From positions 287,421,166 through 287,485,165 of the forward strand of contig CM077666.1 of assembly GCA_039707655.1 (NCBI GenBank): a stretch of DNA of 64,000 bases, read 5' to 3'. Shown here piece by piece: positions 35,000 to 45,589 of the stretch. The notes under the pieces were generated by a model. The model searched no databases, was not told the origin of the DNA, and worked only from the letters and a program-made list of their open reading frames with translations. How positions within the stretch are numbered: position 1 is the stretch's first letter; each line of letters opens with the position of its first letter. Origin of the DNA: Elymus sibiricus. Lineage: Eukaryota; Streptophyta; Magnoliopsida; Poales; Poaceae. The translations under genes and the position numbers were made by a program.

Positions 35000-37870
35000 C
35001 TATTTGTCATCAAGGGTGGAGCTTATGGTGAAAGTTCCCCCAGTCCCGTCCTCCTTGGCGGGCACCTTCTTGGTCTCAGGCGGAGCAGCCTTGGATTTCT
35101 TGGTCTGGCCGGCAGAGCTCTCTGGGGCACCCTCGACGGCAGCGCAGCACTCTGGAGAGGCGCGCTTGCCGGAGTATGTACCAGAGGCCTTGCCGGGCCT
35201 CTTCTTCTTGCCGGGATCTTGAGCGGCAGGAGCATGCGCCTTGGCGGTGGACGCTGCAACTGCTTCCCGGTAAAGCTTGTCGGTGCAAATGAGCGCGTTT
35301 TTCTTGTCGGAGTGGACAGTGATGACGCTCATTGGACCGGGCATCTTCAAGACGTTGTAGGCGTAGTGCGAGGCTGCCATGAACTTAGCCAGCGCTGGGC
35401 GGCCAAGGATTCCATTGTACGGCAACGGAATCCTGGCGACGTCGAAGACGACCTTCTCCGTCCTGAAGTTCAGCTCGCTGCCGAATGTTACCGGCAGCGT
35501 GATTTTGCCCTTCGGCTGGTTCCTTCCCGGATTGACCCCTTGGAAAGAGCCTGTTTCCTCGAGATCTTCGTCGGGAATTTGCAGCCTCTTGATCACATCG
35601 GGCGAGATCAGGTTCAGGCCGGCCCCACCGTCGACTAACATTTTCGTCACCTGGAGGTTGCGGATCGTTGGTGAAACCAACAACGGCAAACACCCGACCG
35701 CAGTTGTGCGATCAGGGTGATCCTCGGCGTCAAAAATGATAGGCGTGTGGGACCACTTCAGTGGCTTCCGGGCATCGAGGGATGGCTCTGCTGCATTAAT
35801 CTCGCGCGCCCACTGCTTGAGCTGGCTGTGAGAGGAATGCAACGAAGCGCCCCTGTCGACGCACATGGCCTCTGTAGCCTTTTGGAACTCGTGTTCGCTG
35901 GACTCGTCGCCCTCTGCATCATCATCCTCATCTCCTTGCTCTTTGGCGCGGCCCCGGGCAGGCTTCTCTTGCTGCTGCCTGGGCTTGCCGCGGCGACCTC
36001 CTCGACCGCGCTTCCTGCCAGACCCTCCGGTACCATCTTGGGCTCTTTCCTTGTCGCGCCTTTCGTACTCGGCGCGCTGCTTCTCGGCAAGCTCCTCAAC
36101 TTGCCGGCAGTCTTGGAGATCATGGCCCTTGGTACGGTGGATCTTGCAGTACTGCTTGCCGGATCCTTCTGGCTTGTCGGCAGCCACCAAGGCCTGACAC
36201 GCCGCACACCCGGCAACCTCCTTGCCGGGGTCGTCGGTCTTGGACTTCTTGGCGGTGCCGGTGTTGCCGGAACCTTCAACGGCAAGCACGGCCTTGCCCT
36301 TGCGCTTCTTGTTCTTCCGCCGCCCCTTCCTTGCCGGGGCAGGAGCGTCTTCGCTATCGGAGTCGACTCCAGCGCCAGCGTTCTCGCCGGGGAGTCTCCT
36401 TCCTTCTTCTGCCCGAGCACATTTGTCGGCCAAGGCGTAGAGCTCGGCGACATCTCTGACTTTGTTCATCGCCAACTCCTCCCGCATCTTACGATTGCGC
36501 ACATTCTGATGAAAGGCACTGATGACGGCGGCGGGATGAACGTCAGGAATGTTGTGCTGGATGCGGCTGAACCTCTGGATATACTTGCGCAAGGTTTCGC
36601 CCTCCTTCTGGGGAATGATGTGTAGATCACTCTCCTGGCCAGGAGCTTGATGGCCGCCGGTGAAGGCGCCAACAAACTGATGGCACAGGTCGGCCCAAGA
36701 AGAGATGGAATTCTCGGGCAGGTGCATCAACCACGATCTCACGTTGGGCTTCAGCACCAACGGAAAGTAGTTGGCCAGCACCTTATCGTCACGAGCCCCG
36801 GCAGCCTGCACCGCGATGGTGTAGATGCTCAAGAACTCGGACGGATGAGTCTTGCCGTCGTACTTCTCCGGTACTTCCGGCTTGAAAGAGCGGGAGCTAG
36901 GCCACTGGACTTGCCGCAACTCACGAGTAAACGCCGGGCAACCCACCTCGTAAGGTAGGCAGCCAGGGTACCCTAGCGCGGGCTCGTCAACAGCGTTCCC
37001 AGCGCGCTTGTCGGACTGGCGACGCGCTTCCCTTCGGCGCTCGATGGTGGTTCGAGCGTCCTCCTTCTTCCGCTCCTGAAGAACGTGACGTTGATTGCGG
37101 CGAACCCGCGGATCAGACAATGCCGTGGAATCATCCTCACGGGCGCCGGTCCGTCGAGTTAACGACCGCTCTTGATGCAGCGGAGGGGAACGCAACGTAG
37201 TCGTTCCAGCTCCGGTCTTCTCTCCATCGCCACGCACCAGCCTAGACGACTGCAGCCGCGAGGGTTCACCCTGCTGCGGTACGTCGTTGTTGGCTAGGCC
37301 GATGAGGCTCTGGATAGCGGCTCGCCACTCGTCTAGCTTCTCCACGGCGGGAGGGAAGTCTAGGAGCAGCTGAGCTCGCGCCAACGCCTCTGCTGGCGTA
37401 GGTGGCGGCGACAGGTGCGAAGAACGTGAGGTGCTCAAACTCCTAACAGGGTTAGAAGGAGCACCATCACGACTCTGCACCCGCGCGCGGCTTCCACCAG
37501 CGCGCTGGCGCGGATCTTGGCCCTGCGCACCCTGGGAATGATGCGCAGGGGTCTTCCCATGCGGAAGCCTAGAACCACCAACATCTTGAGGCTGCACGTC
37601 ACGCGCGTCCTGAGAAGGTCGCGGTGCATGCGCCGGCGTATTCGTCTTGGAAGGCGCCGCTCCATCCTTGGAAGTCGCTGCACCACCCGCAGGTTGCGCA
37701 GCTCCATCCTTGGACCTGTTGCTCGTCCGGCTCGGATCGCCGGAACGCCGTGGAAGCTCAGAGCCTCCACCTCCTCCACCCGCGCCTACCCCGTCGCCTG
37801 TGCGTGCAGCATCAGACACGACGGATGCAGATGGACCAACCGCCATGAAACCCTTCTTCTTGGGAGCCAT
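35000..37870 (-). CDS. Tat-1 gag and aspartic protease (956 aa)
   Basis: An unbroken ORF from ATG 37870 (MAPKKKGFMAVGPS), 64 bp after the PBS. The N-terminal third is low-complexity and basic. The gag core follows (KYDGKTHPSEFLSIYTIAVQ, NYFPLVLKPNVRSWLMHLP, SISSWADLCHQFVGAF), then a Lys/Arg-rich segment and a zinc-finger-like YCKIHRTKGHDLQDC. The protease has catalytic D in MLVDGGAGLNLIS and later GILGRPALAKFMA. It ends at TAG 35000-35002; the same frame then opens straight into RT, so the stop is either a mutation or a readthrough site regulating pol. It makes the capsid and matures the polyprotein in the cytoplasm. Confidence 0.9.
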   Translation of the reverse strand: MAPKKKGFMAVGPSASVVSDAARTGDGVGAGGGGGGSELPRRSGDPSRTSNRSKDGAAQPAGGAATSKDGAAPSKTNTPAHAPRPSQDARDVQPQDVGGSRLPHGKTPAHHSQGAQGQDPRQRAGGSRARVQSRDGAPSNPVRSLSTSRSSHLSPPPTPAEALARAQLLLDFPPAVEKLDEWRAAIQSLIGLANNDVPQQGEPSRLQSSRLVRGDGEKTGAGTTTLRSPPLHQERSLTRRTGAREDDSTALSDPRVRRNQRHVLQERKKEDARTTIERRREARRQSDKRAGNAVDEPALGYPGCLPYEVGCPAFTRELRQVQWPSSRSFKPEVPEKYDGKTHPSEFLSIYTIAVQAAGARDDKVLANYFPLVLKPNVRSWLMHLPENSISSWADLCHQFVGAFTGGHQAPGQESDLHIIPQKEGETLRKYIQRFSRIQHNIPDVHPAAVISAFHQNVRNRKMREELAMNKVRDVAELYALADKCARAEEGRRLPGENAGAGVDSDSEDAPAPARKGRRKNKKRKGKAVLAVEGSGNTGTAKKSKTDDPGKEVAGCAACQALVAADKPEGSGKQYCKIHRTKGHDLQDCRQVEELAEKQRAEYERRDKERAQDGTGGSGRKRGRGGRRGKPRQQQEKPARGRAKEQGDEDDDAEGDESSEHEFQKATEAMCVDRGASLHSSHSQLKQWAREINAAEPSLDARKPLKWSHTPIIFDAEDHPDRTTAVGCLPLLVSPTIRNLQVTKMLVDGGAGLNLISPDVIKRLQIPDEDLEETGSFQGVNPGRNQPKGKITLPVTFGSELNFRTEKVVFDVARIPLPYNGILGRPALAKFMAASHYAYNVLKMPGPMSVITVHSDKKNALICTDKLYREAVAASTAKAHAPAAQDPGKKKRPGKASGTYSGKRASPECCAAVEGAPESSAGQTKKSKAAPPETKKVPAKEDGTGGTFTISSTLDDK

Positions 37871-37933
37871 GGTGGTGAAGTTGATCGAAGATCTGACGCG
37901 CTGATCGCTGGATCAGGTTCGCACAACCTCGAT

Positions 37934-37952
37934 CCCCCTACCTGGCGCGCCA
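37934..37952 (-). other. PBS of Tat-1
   Basis: The minus strand reads TGGCGCGCCAGGTAGGGGG, 4 nt inside the 5' LTR. I cannot name the tRNA with certainty. Confidence 0.7.
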
Positions 37953-37956
37953 AAGA

Positions 37957-38878
37957 TGTCGTGGGAAACGAAACACCTATGGGATCAAGAAGATCCCTTA
38001 TGGTTCGGCAAGGGGAGAGGATTGCACAAAGAGCAGAACTAACGAACAACACACGGGGATTTACCCAGGTTCGGGCCGCACGGATGCGTAAAACCCTACT
38101 CCTGCTTTGATTGTATTATTGTGGATGTTCTTGGCCAAGTTCTAGGAGCTACAGTAGCAGCTACGCATGCAGAATGGGTCCAATCTCAGAAGTGCTCTCT
38201 CCTCTCAGAAGTGCCATTCCCCCCCTCTGTACGTCGCGGGCCTCCATTTATATTAGTCAAAGGGGCTACCACAGTGGCGTACGAGATAAGGCATGAGGTG
38301 GAAAGTAGCTACAGTGTTATCATACCTAACCCTGATGGCTTAGGACAAGCTCATTAAATGCACCGTGAGGTGTCCGTCGAGGTGTCCCTCAGCGTCTTGG
38401 GCTTGGAAAAGCTTTACAGGGGATGGGCAAAAGCAGCCATCCCATCAGTACCGCCTAAGCATCTCGTGGCCGACATCGCACCATGTCACCATGAGGACAA
38501 GCCCTAAACGACAAGGCTGGCCGCTGCACTGGAGCGATGGCGCTGCACTGTGCAGAGCCTTGCCGGGGCTGAATCCTTGCCGGGCCCGGGGCTTGCCGGG
38601 ACCGAATCCTTGCCGGGCCCGGGGCTTGCCGGGACCGAGTCTTGCCGGGCGCGAGGCCTTGCCGGGCGCGAGGCCTTGCCGGGCGCGGGTCTTGCCGGGC
38701 CTCCGCAACCCTCTGGTCTTCTGTCTTCTGGTCTGATCGTTGACTTGAACGTCTCCTTGTCATCTTAGTCTCGTGATTACTCCTAGCTATTCCCCGGCAA
38801 GGCTTGCCGCGGTACGGCTACAACTGCCCGTGCACAAGTAAGGGGTACTAAAAAGACCCATACTTTAGTACACCGACA
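37957..38878 (-). repeat. 5' LTR of Tat-1 (922 bp)
   Basis: Matches 25478-26381 closely. It holds nine TTGCCGGG octamers against seven in the other LTR, from one extra 17-bp unit and one unit degenerated there. Confidence 0.95.
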
Positions 38879-38883
38879 CTAAC
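38879..38883. other. Target site duplication of Tat-1, right copy (CTAAC)
   Basis: Identical to 25473-25477. Confidence 0.95.
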
Positions 38884-40299
38884 ACCGAATAGTGCACCAT
38901 AAGTAGGATATAATTTCGTTGCATAACTATTGACTTTATGTGCATGCATAGGGAATCACAAACCTTAACACCAATATTCTTACTAAATCACAATCACTCA
39001 CTAACATGACTCACATATTATCATCTCCATATCGGAAAACTATTGCAAGGAATGAAACTTATCATATCCAATGGTCTTTCATGAAAGTTTTTATTATATC
39101 CCTCTTGAATATTCATCACTTTGGGACCAAATTCATATCTTGTGCAAATTACCATTACTATTATCAACTCTCAAAAAGATATAAGTGAAGCATGAGAGTG
39201 CAAATATTTATTCAAAATTTAATCTTATCAACTCTCAAAATAATATAAGTGAAGCATGAGAGTTCAAATATTTCTTCAAAATATAGCCACCGCCGTGCTC
39301 AAAAAGATTTAAGTGAAGTACTAGAGCAACTGCCTAGCTCAAAAGATTTAAGTGAAGCACATAGAGTATTCTAACAAATCATGATAAACGTGTGGATCTC
39401 TCAAATAGGTGTGTCCAGCAAAGATGATCGTGACAAACTAAAAAGCAAACAAAGCAAAAACTCATATAATACACGACGCTCCAAGCAAAACTCATGATAT
39501 GTGACGAATAAAAATATAGCTCCAAGTAAAATTACCGATAGTTGGTAGAAGAAAGAGGGGATGCCTTTCGGGGCATCCACAAGCTTAGTTGCTTGAGTCT
39601 TCCTTGAATATTACCTTGGGGTGCCTTGGACATCCCCAAGCTTAGGCTCTTGCCATTCCTTATTCCTTCTTCTATCGTGATCTCACCCAAAACTTGAAAA
39701 CTTCAATCACACAAAACTCAACAAAACCTTCGTGAGATCCGTTAGTATAACAAATAAATCTTTAACTTTAAGTACTGTAGTAAATTGATTCATATTTAAT
39801 ATTGGCATAATTCTACTGTAATCCAACTTCTCCATGACTAATACCCCCCGATACGATCCATAGATTCATCAAAATAAGCAAACTATGCAACAAAAACAGA
39901 ATCTGTCTAAAACAGAATAGTCTGTAAAGATCTATTTAAAATATATACTTATGTAACTCCAAAAATTCTGAAAACTTAGGACAACGTGGGAAATTCATAT
40001 ACCAATACTGTGTAAAAATTTCAGATTTTTATGACGCTCCAGTACAGAATTAAAATTCCATCACTGGACGCAAAACTTTCTGTTTTCCAAACAGCATCAA
40101 TTATACTATCTTCCAAATCATCCCAAAGGCTTCACTTGGCACAAACACTAATTAAAACATAAAAACACAATCATATTAGTAGAATAATTGTGTAAACACA
40201 CAAGAACAGAAATAAAAAGCAAAAATTTATTTTATTCATTGGGTTGCCTCCCAACAAGCGCTATTGTTTTATGCCCCTAGCTAGGCATAATGCATAGTT
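38884..40299 (-). other. Non-coding region of Athila-2 after the protease, with hairpins and short repeats
   Basis: No credible ORF. Four copies of a TAAGTGAAG-containing unit lie at about 39,180-39,365. Two hairpins with PPT-like AAGCTT tracts lie at 39559-39586 and 39615-39646. The region is collinear with that after the ORF of the element at 52642-59510. Confidence 0.7.
39559..39646 (-). other. Two internal PPT-like hairpins (Athila-2)
   Basis: GGATGCC (39559-39565) pairs with GGCATCC (39572-39578), next to AAGCTT. CTTGGGG (39615-39621) pairs with CCCCAAG (39634-39640), next to AAGCTTGGGGATG on the minus strand. Confidence 0.6.
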
Positions 40300-41396
40300 T
40301 CAAGTATTATCATCCTTCAAGTTGATTCCATAAGTGGCCCTCATAATGGATTCATAGGGTGCTTTAATTGTTTTCCTAGGGATGTGTCCCTTCCCATTAT
40401 TTAGTGGAAATTGAAATTTTATATTCCCTTCTTTCATATCAATAATAGCACCAATAGTTCCTAAGAACGGTCTACCAAGTATTATGGGGCAAGACGGATT
40501 GCAATCAATGTCAAGTACAATAAAATCAATGGGCACATAGTTTCTATTTGCAAGAATAAGCACATCATTTATTCTTCCCAATGGATTTTTAATAGTGTAA
40601 TCCGCAAGATGCAAATTAAGAGAACATTCATCTATATTGGTAAAACCTAGCACATCACATAGAGATTTTGGAATTGTGGAAACTCTAGCACCTAAATCAC
40701 ATAAAGCATTGCACTCATAATTTTTAATTTTAACTTTAATGGTGGGTTCCCACTCATCATATAATTTTCTAGGAATTGAAATTTCTAGTTCTAGCTTTTC
40801 TTCTAACGCTTTCATCATCGCTTCTACGATGTGTTTAGTAAAAGCCTTGTTTTGTTCATAAGCGTTGGGTGAATTTAGCATGGATTGTAACAAAGAAATA
40901 CACTCAATCAAAGAACAACTATCATAATTAAAGTCTTTGTAATCCAAGAGAGTGGGCACATCGCTAGTTAAAGTTTTTACCTCTCCAAACCCACTTTTAT
41001 CAATTTTTTCATCAAGATTTTCACCCTCCGAATTATGGGGACGCCTTCTAGCTAAAGTTGACTCTTCTTCTGTCCCATTTTCATCAAGTTTTACATTTCT
41101 AAACAAGGAATCAATAGATGAAACACCAATAATTTTAATATCCTCATCATTACTACGATAGAAACCGGGAGGAATCGCTTTTTCTAAAAATTCTCGTTTA
41201 GCTTTTAGCATAGCGGTTCTTTTCTTACTCTCATCCTTGGAGACATATAAAGCTTTAATTGATTCATTAATATCAATTTTGGGTGGCAAAATTTTATTCT
41301 TAAGATTTTCCACATCATGAATAATTCTATCAATGCTCCTAGACATATCATCAAGTTTACTCAATTTTTCTTCTATCGTAGTGTTAAAACTTTTTG
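40300..41396 (-). pseudogene. Athila-2 protease part of gag-pro (separated by one frameshift)
   Basis: The frame resumes after a single-base loss in an A run (minus strand) near 41,393, joining SKLDDMSRSIDRIIHDVENL to the gag. It holds an aspartic protease with catalytic D in CDLGARVSTIPKSL and IILGRPFLGTIGAIID, and ends in GINLKDDNT at a natural stop (40300-40302). The last five residues and the following 60 bp also end the ORF of the element at 52642-59510. Nothing RT-like follows. Confidence 0.85.
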
Positions 41397-42386
41397 AGCA
41401 TTAATAAATTTTTTAATATTACTTTCAAGATCAGAGGGCATCCTATTATTATTATTATAAGGATTACCATAGGAATTGCCATAATTATTAGAGGAATTTC
41501 CAGGAAACGGCCTAGGATTAAAATTACCTCTATAAGCATTACTATTAAAATTGTTTCGCGAGACAAAATTCACATCTACGGGATCATTATTTTTCTCAAT
41601 CAAGGTGGATAAAAGCACATCATTAGGATCAATAGGAGTGTTTTTGCTAGCAACCAATTTCATAAGCGCATCAACTTTATCACTCAAAGTACTAATTTCT
41701 TCAACAGAATTCACCTTTTTACTAGTAGGAACTCTTTCAGTATGCCATTGTGAATAATTTGCCATAATATTATCAAGCAATTTAGTAGCTTCTCCCAATG
41801 TAATCTCCATAAAAGTACCACCCGCGGCGGAATCTAAAAGATTTCTAGAAACAAAATTTAATCCCGCATAAATTTTTTGTATGATCATCCACAAATTTAA
41901 ACCATGAGTAGGGCAATTTCTTATCATTAATTTCATCCTTTCCCAAGATTGGGCAACATGTTCATGATCAAGTTGCTTGAAATTCATAATTTGATTTCTA
42001 AGGTAAATAGTTTTCGCAGGAGGAAAATACTTGGTAATAAAAGCATCTTTACACCTATCCCAAGAATCAATACTATTTCGTGGTAAAGATGAAAACCAAA
42101 TTTTTGCACGATCCCGCAATGAGAACGGGAATAATTTTAATTTCACAATATCATTATCCACATCTTTTTTCTTTTGCATATCACACAATTCTACAAAAGT
42201 GTTAAGATGGGATGCAGCATCTTCATTAGGACTACCAGAAAATTGTTCTTTCATGACAAGATTTAACAAAGCGGCATTAATATCACAAGTCTCCGCACTA
42301 GCGGTGGGAGGAGCAATCGGAGTACTAATAAAATCATTATTATTAGTATTGGAAAAATCACACAATTTTGTATTTTCTTGAGACAT
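41397..42386 (-). pseudogene. Athila-2 gag
   Basis: Starts at ATG 42386 (MSQENTKLCDFSN), 180 bp after the PBS. The frame stays open upstream, but this ATG matches the position of the ORF start in the related element at 54408. The capsid part includes LKLFPFSLRDRAKIWFSSLP, WDRCKDAFITKYFPP and ESWERMKLMIRNCPTHG-like text. A run rich in Asn and Gly follows before the frameshift near 41,393, after which the frame ends at 41373. I see no CCHC zinc knuckle. Confidence 0.87.
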
Positions 42387-42565
42387 CGTGGCTACGCAAA
42401 CAAGATAACAATCAAGCAAAGAAGCAAACAAGAAAAAGGCAAACGAAAAATATTTTTGTAAAAAAAATTAGAAGTGGGGGAGATGAAAACGAGAGGCAAA
42501 GGCAAATAAAATAAATGCAAGGATATGAAATTTTATGCATAGGTACTTGATAGATGTTGATGATG

Positions 42566-42585
42566 TCTCCCCGGCAACGGCGCCA
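42566..42585 (-). other. PBS of Athila-2
   Basis: The minus strand reads TGGCGCCGTTGCCGGGGAGA, 11 nt inside the LTR. Confidence 0.85.
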
Positions 42586-43782
42586 GAAATTCTTCCTGCT
42601 ACTTGTGAGCTGCGTTGGGATTTCCCCGAAGATGAGGGGATGATGCAGTACAGTAGAGATAAGTATTTCCCTTAGTTATGAAACCAAGGTTATCAATCCA
42701 GTAGGAGAATCACGCAACAACTCGTTAGCAGCACCTGCACACAAAATAACAAATCCTCGCACCCAACGCGAACAAGGGGTTGTCAATACCTTGGCGGTTA
42801 ATTGCAAGATTAAATTGTATGGTGATAGATAGATAGATCAAACAAAAATACAAAATAAAATAAATAAAGTAAAATTGCAGCAAGGTTTTTTTAGGATTTT
42901 CAATATATGATAAAGGTAGACCCGGGGGCCATAGTTTTCACTAGAGGCTTCTCTCTTGAAAATAGCATACGGTGGGTGAGCAAATTACTGTTGGGCAATT
43001 GATAGAAAAGCAAATAATCATGACGATATCCAAGGCAATGATCATGTATATAGGCATCACGTCCGAGACAAGTAGACCAAAACGATTCTGCATCTACTAC
43101 TATTACTCCACACATCGACCGCTATCCAGCATGCATCTAGAGTATTAAGTTCAAAAAGAACGGAGTAACGCCTTAAGCAAGATGACATGATGTAGACAAA
43201 GTAAACTCACGCATGAATAAACCCCATCTTTTTACTCTTAATAGCAACAATACATACGTGTCATGTCCCTTTCTGTCACTGGGATTGAGCACCGCAAGAT
43301 CGAACCCATTACAAAGCACCTCTCCCATTGCAAGGTAAATCAATCTAGTTGGCCAAACCAAATCAATAGATCAGAGAGAAATACAAAGCTATAACAATCA
43401 TGCATAAAAGAGTTCAGAGAAAACTCAAATAATATTCATGGATAATCTGATCATAAACTCACAATTCAACGGATCCCAACAAACACACCGCAAAAAGTGA
43501 TTACATCGGATAGAACTCCAAGAACATCGAGGAGAACATTGTATTGAAGATCAAAACGAGAGAAGAAGCCATCTAGCTACTAACTATGGACTCGAAGGTC
43601 TGTGGTAAACTACTCACGCATCATCGGAAGGGCAGCAAGGTTGATGTAGAGCCCCTCCGTGATCGAATCCCCCTCCGGCAGAGTGCCGGAAAAGGCCTCC
43701 AGATGGGATCTCTCGAGAACAGGAACTTGCGGCGGCGGAAAATGTATTTCGTGGACTCCCCTGTTGGTTTCCTGATTTTAGA

Positions 43783-43791
43783 GTATTTATA
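43783..43791 (-). promoter_or_regulatory. LTR TATA box (Athila-2)
   Basis: The minus strand reads CCTCTATAAATACTC, 34 bp downstream of the palindrome. Confidence 0.75.
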
Positions 43792-43825
43792 GAGGTGGAA
43801 TTAGGTCAAACGGAGCAGAGGTGGG

Positions 43826-43880
43826 CCCACGAGGCACCAGGGCGCGCCACCCCCCTAGGGCGCGCCTTGGTGGCTCGTGG
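43826..43880. promoter_or_regulatory. Promoter palindrome copy 4 (Athila-2 LTR)
   Basis: Arms 43827-43848 and 43859-43880: 20 of 22 pairs match, plus one G-T wobble and one mismatch. Confidence 0.8.
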
Positions 43881-44160
43881 CCACCTCCTCTGTCTTCTGG
43901 CCCTCTCCCGAAGCTTCTAGTGTCTCTTATGTCCAGAAAAAAATCTCCAAAAAGTTTCGTGGCATTTGGACTTCGTTTGGTACTGATATTCTGAAAAACA
44001 AAAAACAGGCAAAAAACAGCAACTGGCACTGGGCACTAAGTTAATAGGTTAGTCCCATAAAATGATATATAATTGCTTGTAAGTGTATATAAAACATCCA
44101 AGATTGATACTTTAATGGCATGGAACAATAAAAAATTATAGATACGTTGGAGAAGTATCA

Positions 44161-44208
44161 ATGACGTGGTCCGAGCTTGCAGCGAGACGAGGTACCAGCC
44201 CCCAGGCC
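44161..44208. other. Left remnant of the sequence hosting the CRM-like element
   Basis: 48 bp between the Athila-2 LTR and the CRM-like LTR; it should continue at 47191. No gene. Confidence 0.5.
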
Positions 44209-44742
44209 TGATGAGGGAAGGATATCTATTACTCCTGTTATTTCACCACCTCCTGATATTCTGAAGTTTGGATCCTTTCTTTTGCTTTGCAATTCCTCCT
44301 ACGGATGAGGTGAAGCCCAATTTTAGAACACCACCAATGTGTTTCGGCAAGGCCAAATAGGAGTGGCTCAAAATAATTAGTTGCCCATTTCTATCCAGGC
44401 CATGTCATGGCCCATAGAGTTTTATTTTTTTAGTTGTGCTATTTTAATTCGGTTTGGGCCTGTCCAATCCGAATAGTTTTAGTTTTAGGGTTTACCTATA
44501 TAAGCCAGCCACCGGCCATTGTAATAGGGTTTTTTTGAATTTTTGAGTTAAGAATAGACAGGAAAAAGGTCCCATGTCGGGGACACCAATATCGCTTGTT
44601 TTGCTTGCTGGTTCGCAAGAATCTGCTCTGTTGTTTATGGAGTAGATCTAACCTGCTCAACAATCAAAATTATCTATTGGTTCTATCATTCATCGTGAAA
44701 GATTGGGCCAAAAACCTTAGGATCTCTACTTGATCCTTATCA
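44209..44742 (+). repeat. 5' LTR of the CRM-like element (534 bp)
   Basis: Starts TGATGAGGG and ends CCTTATCA. It contains TTACCTATATAAGCC, a likely TATA box. Confidence 0.88.
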
Positions 44743-44745
44743 TCT

Positions 44746-44757
44746 TGGTATCAGAGC
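44746..44757 (+). other. PBS of the CRM-like element (initiator tRNA-Met)
   Basis: Exact TGGTATCAGAGC, 3 nt after the LTR. Confidence 0.9.
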
Positions 44758-44825
44758 CCCCTCGCGTGACGTGTTTTCTGTTCTTTTCGACTGTTGCTGT
44801 TTCGCCATTTCTTGCTGCTGGGCAG

Positions 44826-45506
44826 ATGGACGAAGAGGCTGCTTCTACCACTGCTACTGCTAATGGAGGGAAACTGAAGGAGCCTGTGCTTCCCACCTTT
44901 GCTGTTGATTTGGCTCCTAATGTCCAGGGTGGCTTTGACAGTACGTGTGAGTACATTAAGCAAAGCCATGATTCTTTGGCCGTGCAAATTGCATGCCTGT
45001 CTACCCGGTTTGATGCGTTGGGAGATATTGCTGCACGTGCAAGTGTGCAACCACCGCCTGCTGTACAACCTCCCGTTGTACTGCCACACCGCCATGCTGA
45101 TGTTCATGCTCGCCGACAAGGAGTCCATGGACATTCTAATGATGAAGAACTTGTGGATGATGGTGATTATGCACCAGAACATCAACCTTTTGATGTCCGT
45201 TTTGCAAGTGCTCGTCGTGCTATGCCACCTGATCGTAATAGTGTTGGTCAGGCTATTCATATTCCCACGGATGATGGTGGTATTGGGCGTGCCAAACTAT
45301 CCATCCCTCCATTCTCCGGTGACCGCGGACCTGACGATTATTTGGAGTGGGAGATGCGTATGGATCGGATTTTTTCTACCCACCATTATACTGAGGAGAA
45401 GAGACTTCAACTTGCTGCAGTTGAATTCTCCGGTTACGTGCTGATTTGGTGGAGTCAAATTTTGTGTATGCCAAACCGCCCAATGTCCTGGAGAGGTATG
45501 AAATAA
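44826..45506 (+). pseudogene. CRM-like gag, N-terminal part
   Basis: Starts MDEEAASTTATANGG. It holds a Pro/His-rich linker and a gypsy gag region (IPPFSGDRGPDDYLEWEMRM, KRLQLAAVEFSGYVLIWW). It ends at TAA 45504-45506, probably a mutated Gln codon, since the following codons read LMRHRFVPEHYKRE. One base is then lost near 45,550, and a further TAA near 45,588 separates it from the next part. Confidence 0.85.
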
Positions 45507-45589
45507 CTCATGCGACATCGTTTTGTTCCTGAACATTACAAGCGTGAATGTACCACAAATTGCAGCGGCTCACTCAAGGTAATAAATAA

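Larger units (their letters stand above)
25478..38878 (-). mobile_element. Tat-1: complete Tat/Retand-type gypsy with an antisense spliced gene
   Basis: A complete 13.4-kb element with LTRs 25478-26381 and 37957-38878, flanked by a perfect CTAAC duplication. gag-pol is on the minus strand. Tat lineage is shown by RT text CIDFTDINKACPKDPFPLP, protease MLVDGGAGLNLIS and a second, archaeal-type RNase H. On the opposite strand, between the pol end and the 3' LTR, lies a four-exon gene (26766-30579) converging on pol. The word TTGCCGG/CCGGCAA is unusually common along the whole element on both strands. The two LTRs differ by few substitutions and one repeat unit, so the insertion is fairly recent. 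Confidence 0.93.
24344..44160 (-). mobile_element. Athila-2: gag-protease-only Athila relative (host of Tat-1 and Tekay insertions)
   Basis: Minus strand. The 5' LTR is 42597-44160, followed by PBS TGGCGCCGTTGCCGGGGAGA, gag and protease. The protease ORF stops normally; after it come only non-coding sequence (38884-40299, 24441-25477), the PPT and an 82-bp piece of 3' LTR (24344-24425). No RT, RNase H or integrase is present between protease and PPT, so it needs enzymes from elsewhere. Tat-1 (25478-38878) is inserted in the 3' non-coding part. The Tekay element cuts the 3' LTR. Its LTR family is the same as that of the element at 52642-59510. Confidence 0.85.
42597..44160 (-). repeat. 5' LTR of Athila-2 (1,564 bp)
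   Basis: The minus strand starts TGATACTTC (usual TGATACGTC) at 44160 and ends AGTAGCA at 42597. It holds the TATA box (43783-43791) and palindrome (43826-43880). Confidence 0.88.

Noticed and set aside
35717..36625. Hydrophobic plus-strand ORF of 302 codons
   Set aside because: Reverse complement of the GC-rich gag; no recognisable membrane protein pattern.
44730..44825. Start of the CRM-like gag at 44730
   Set aside because: It would place the PBS inside the coding sequence; ATG 44826 after the leader is more likely.
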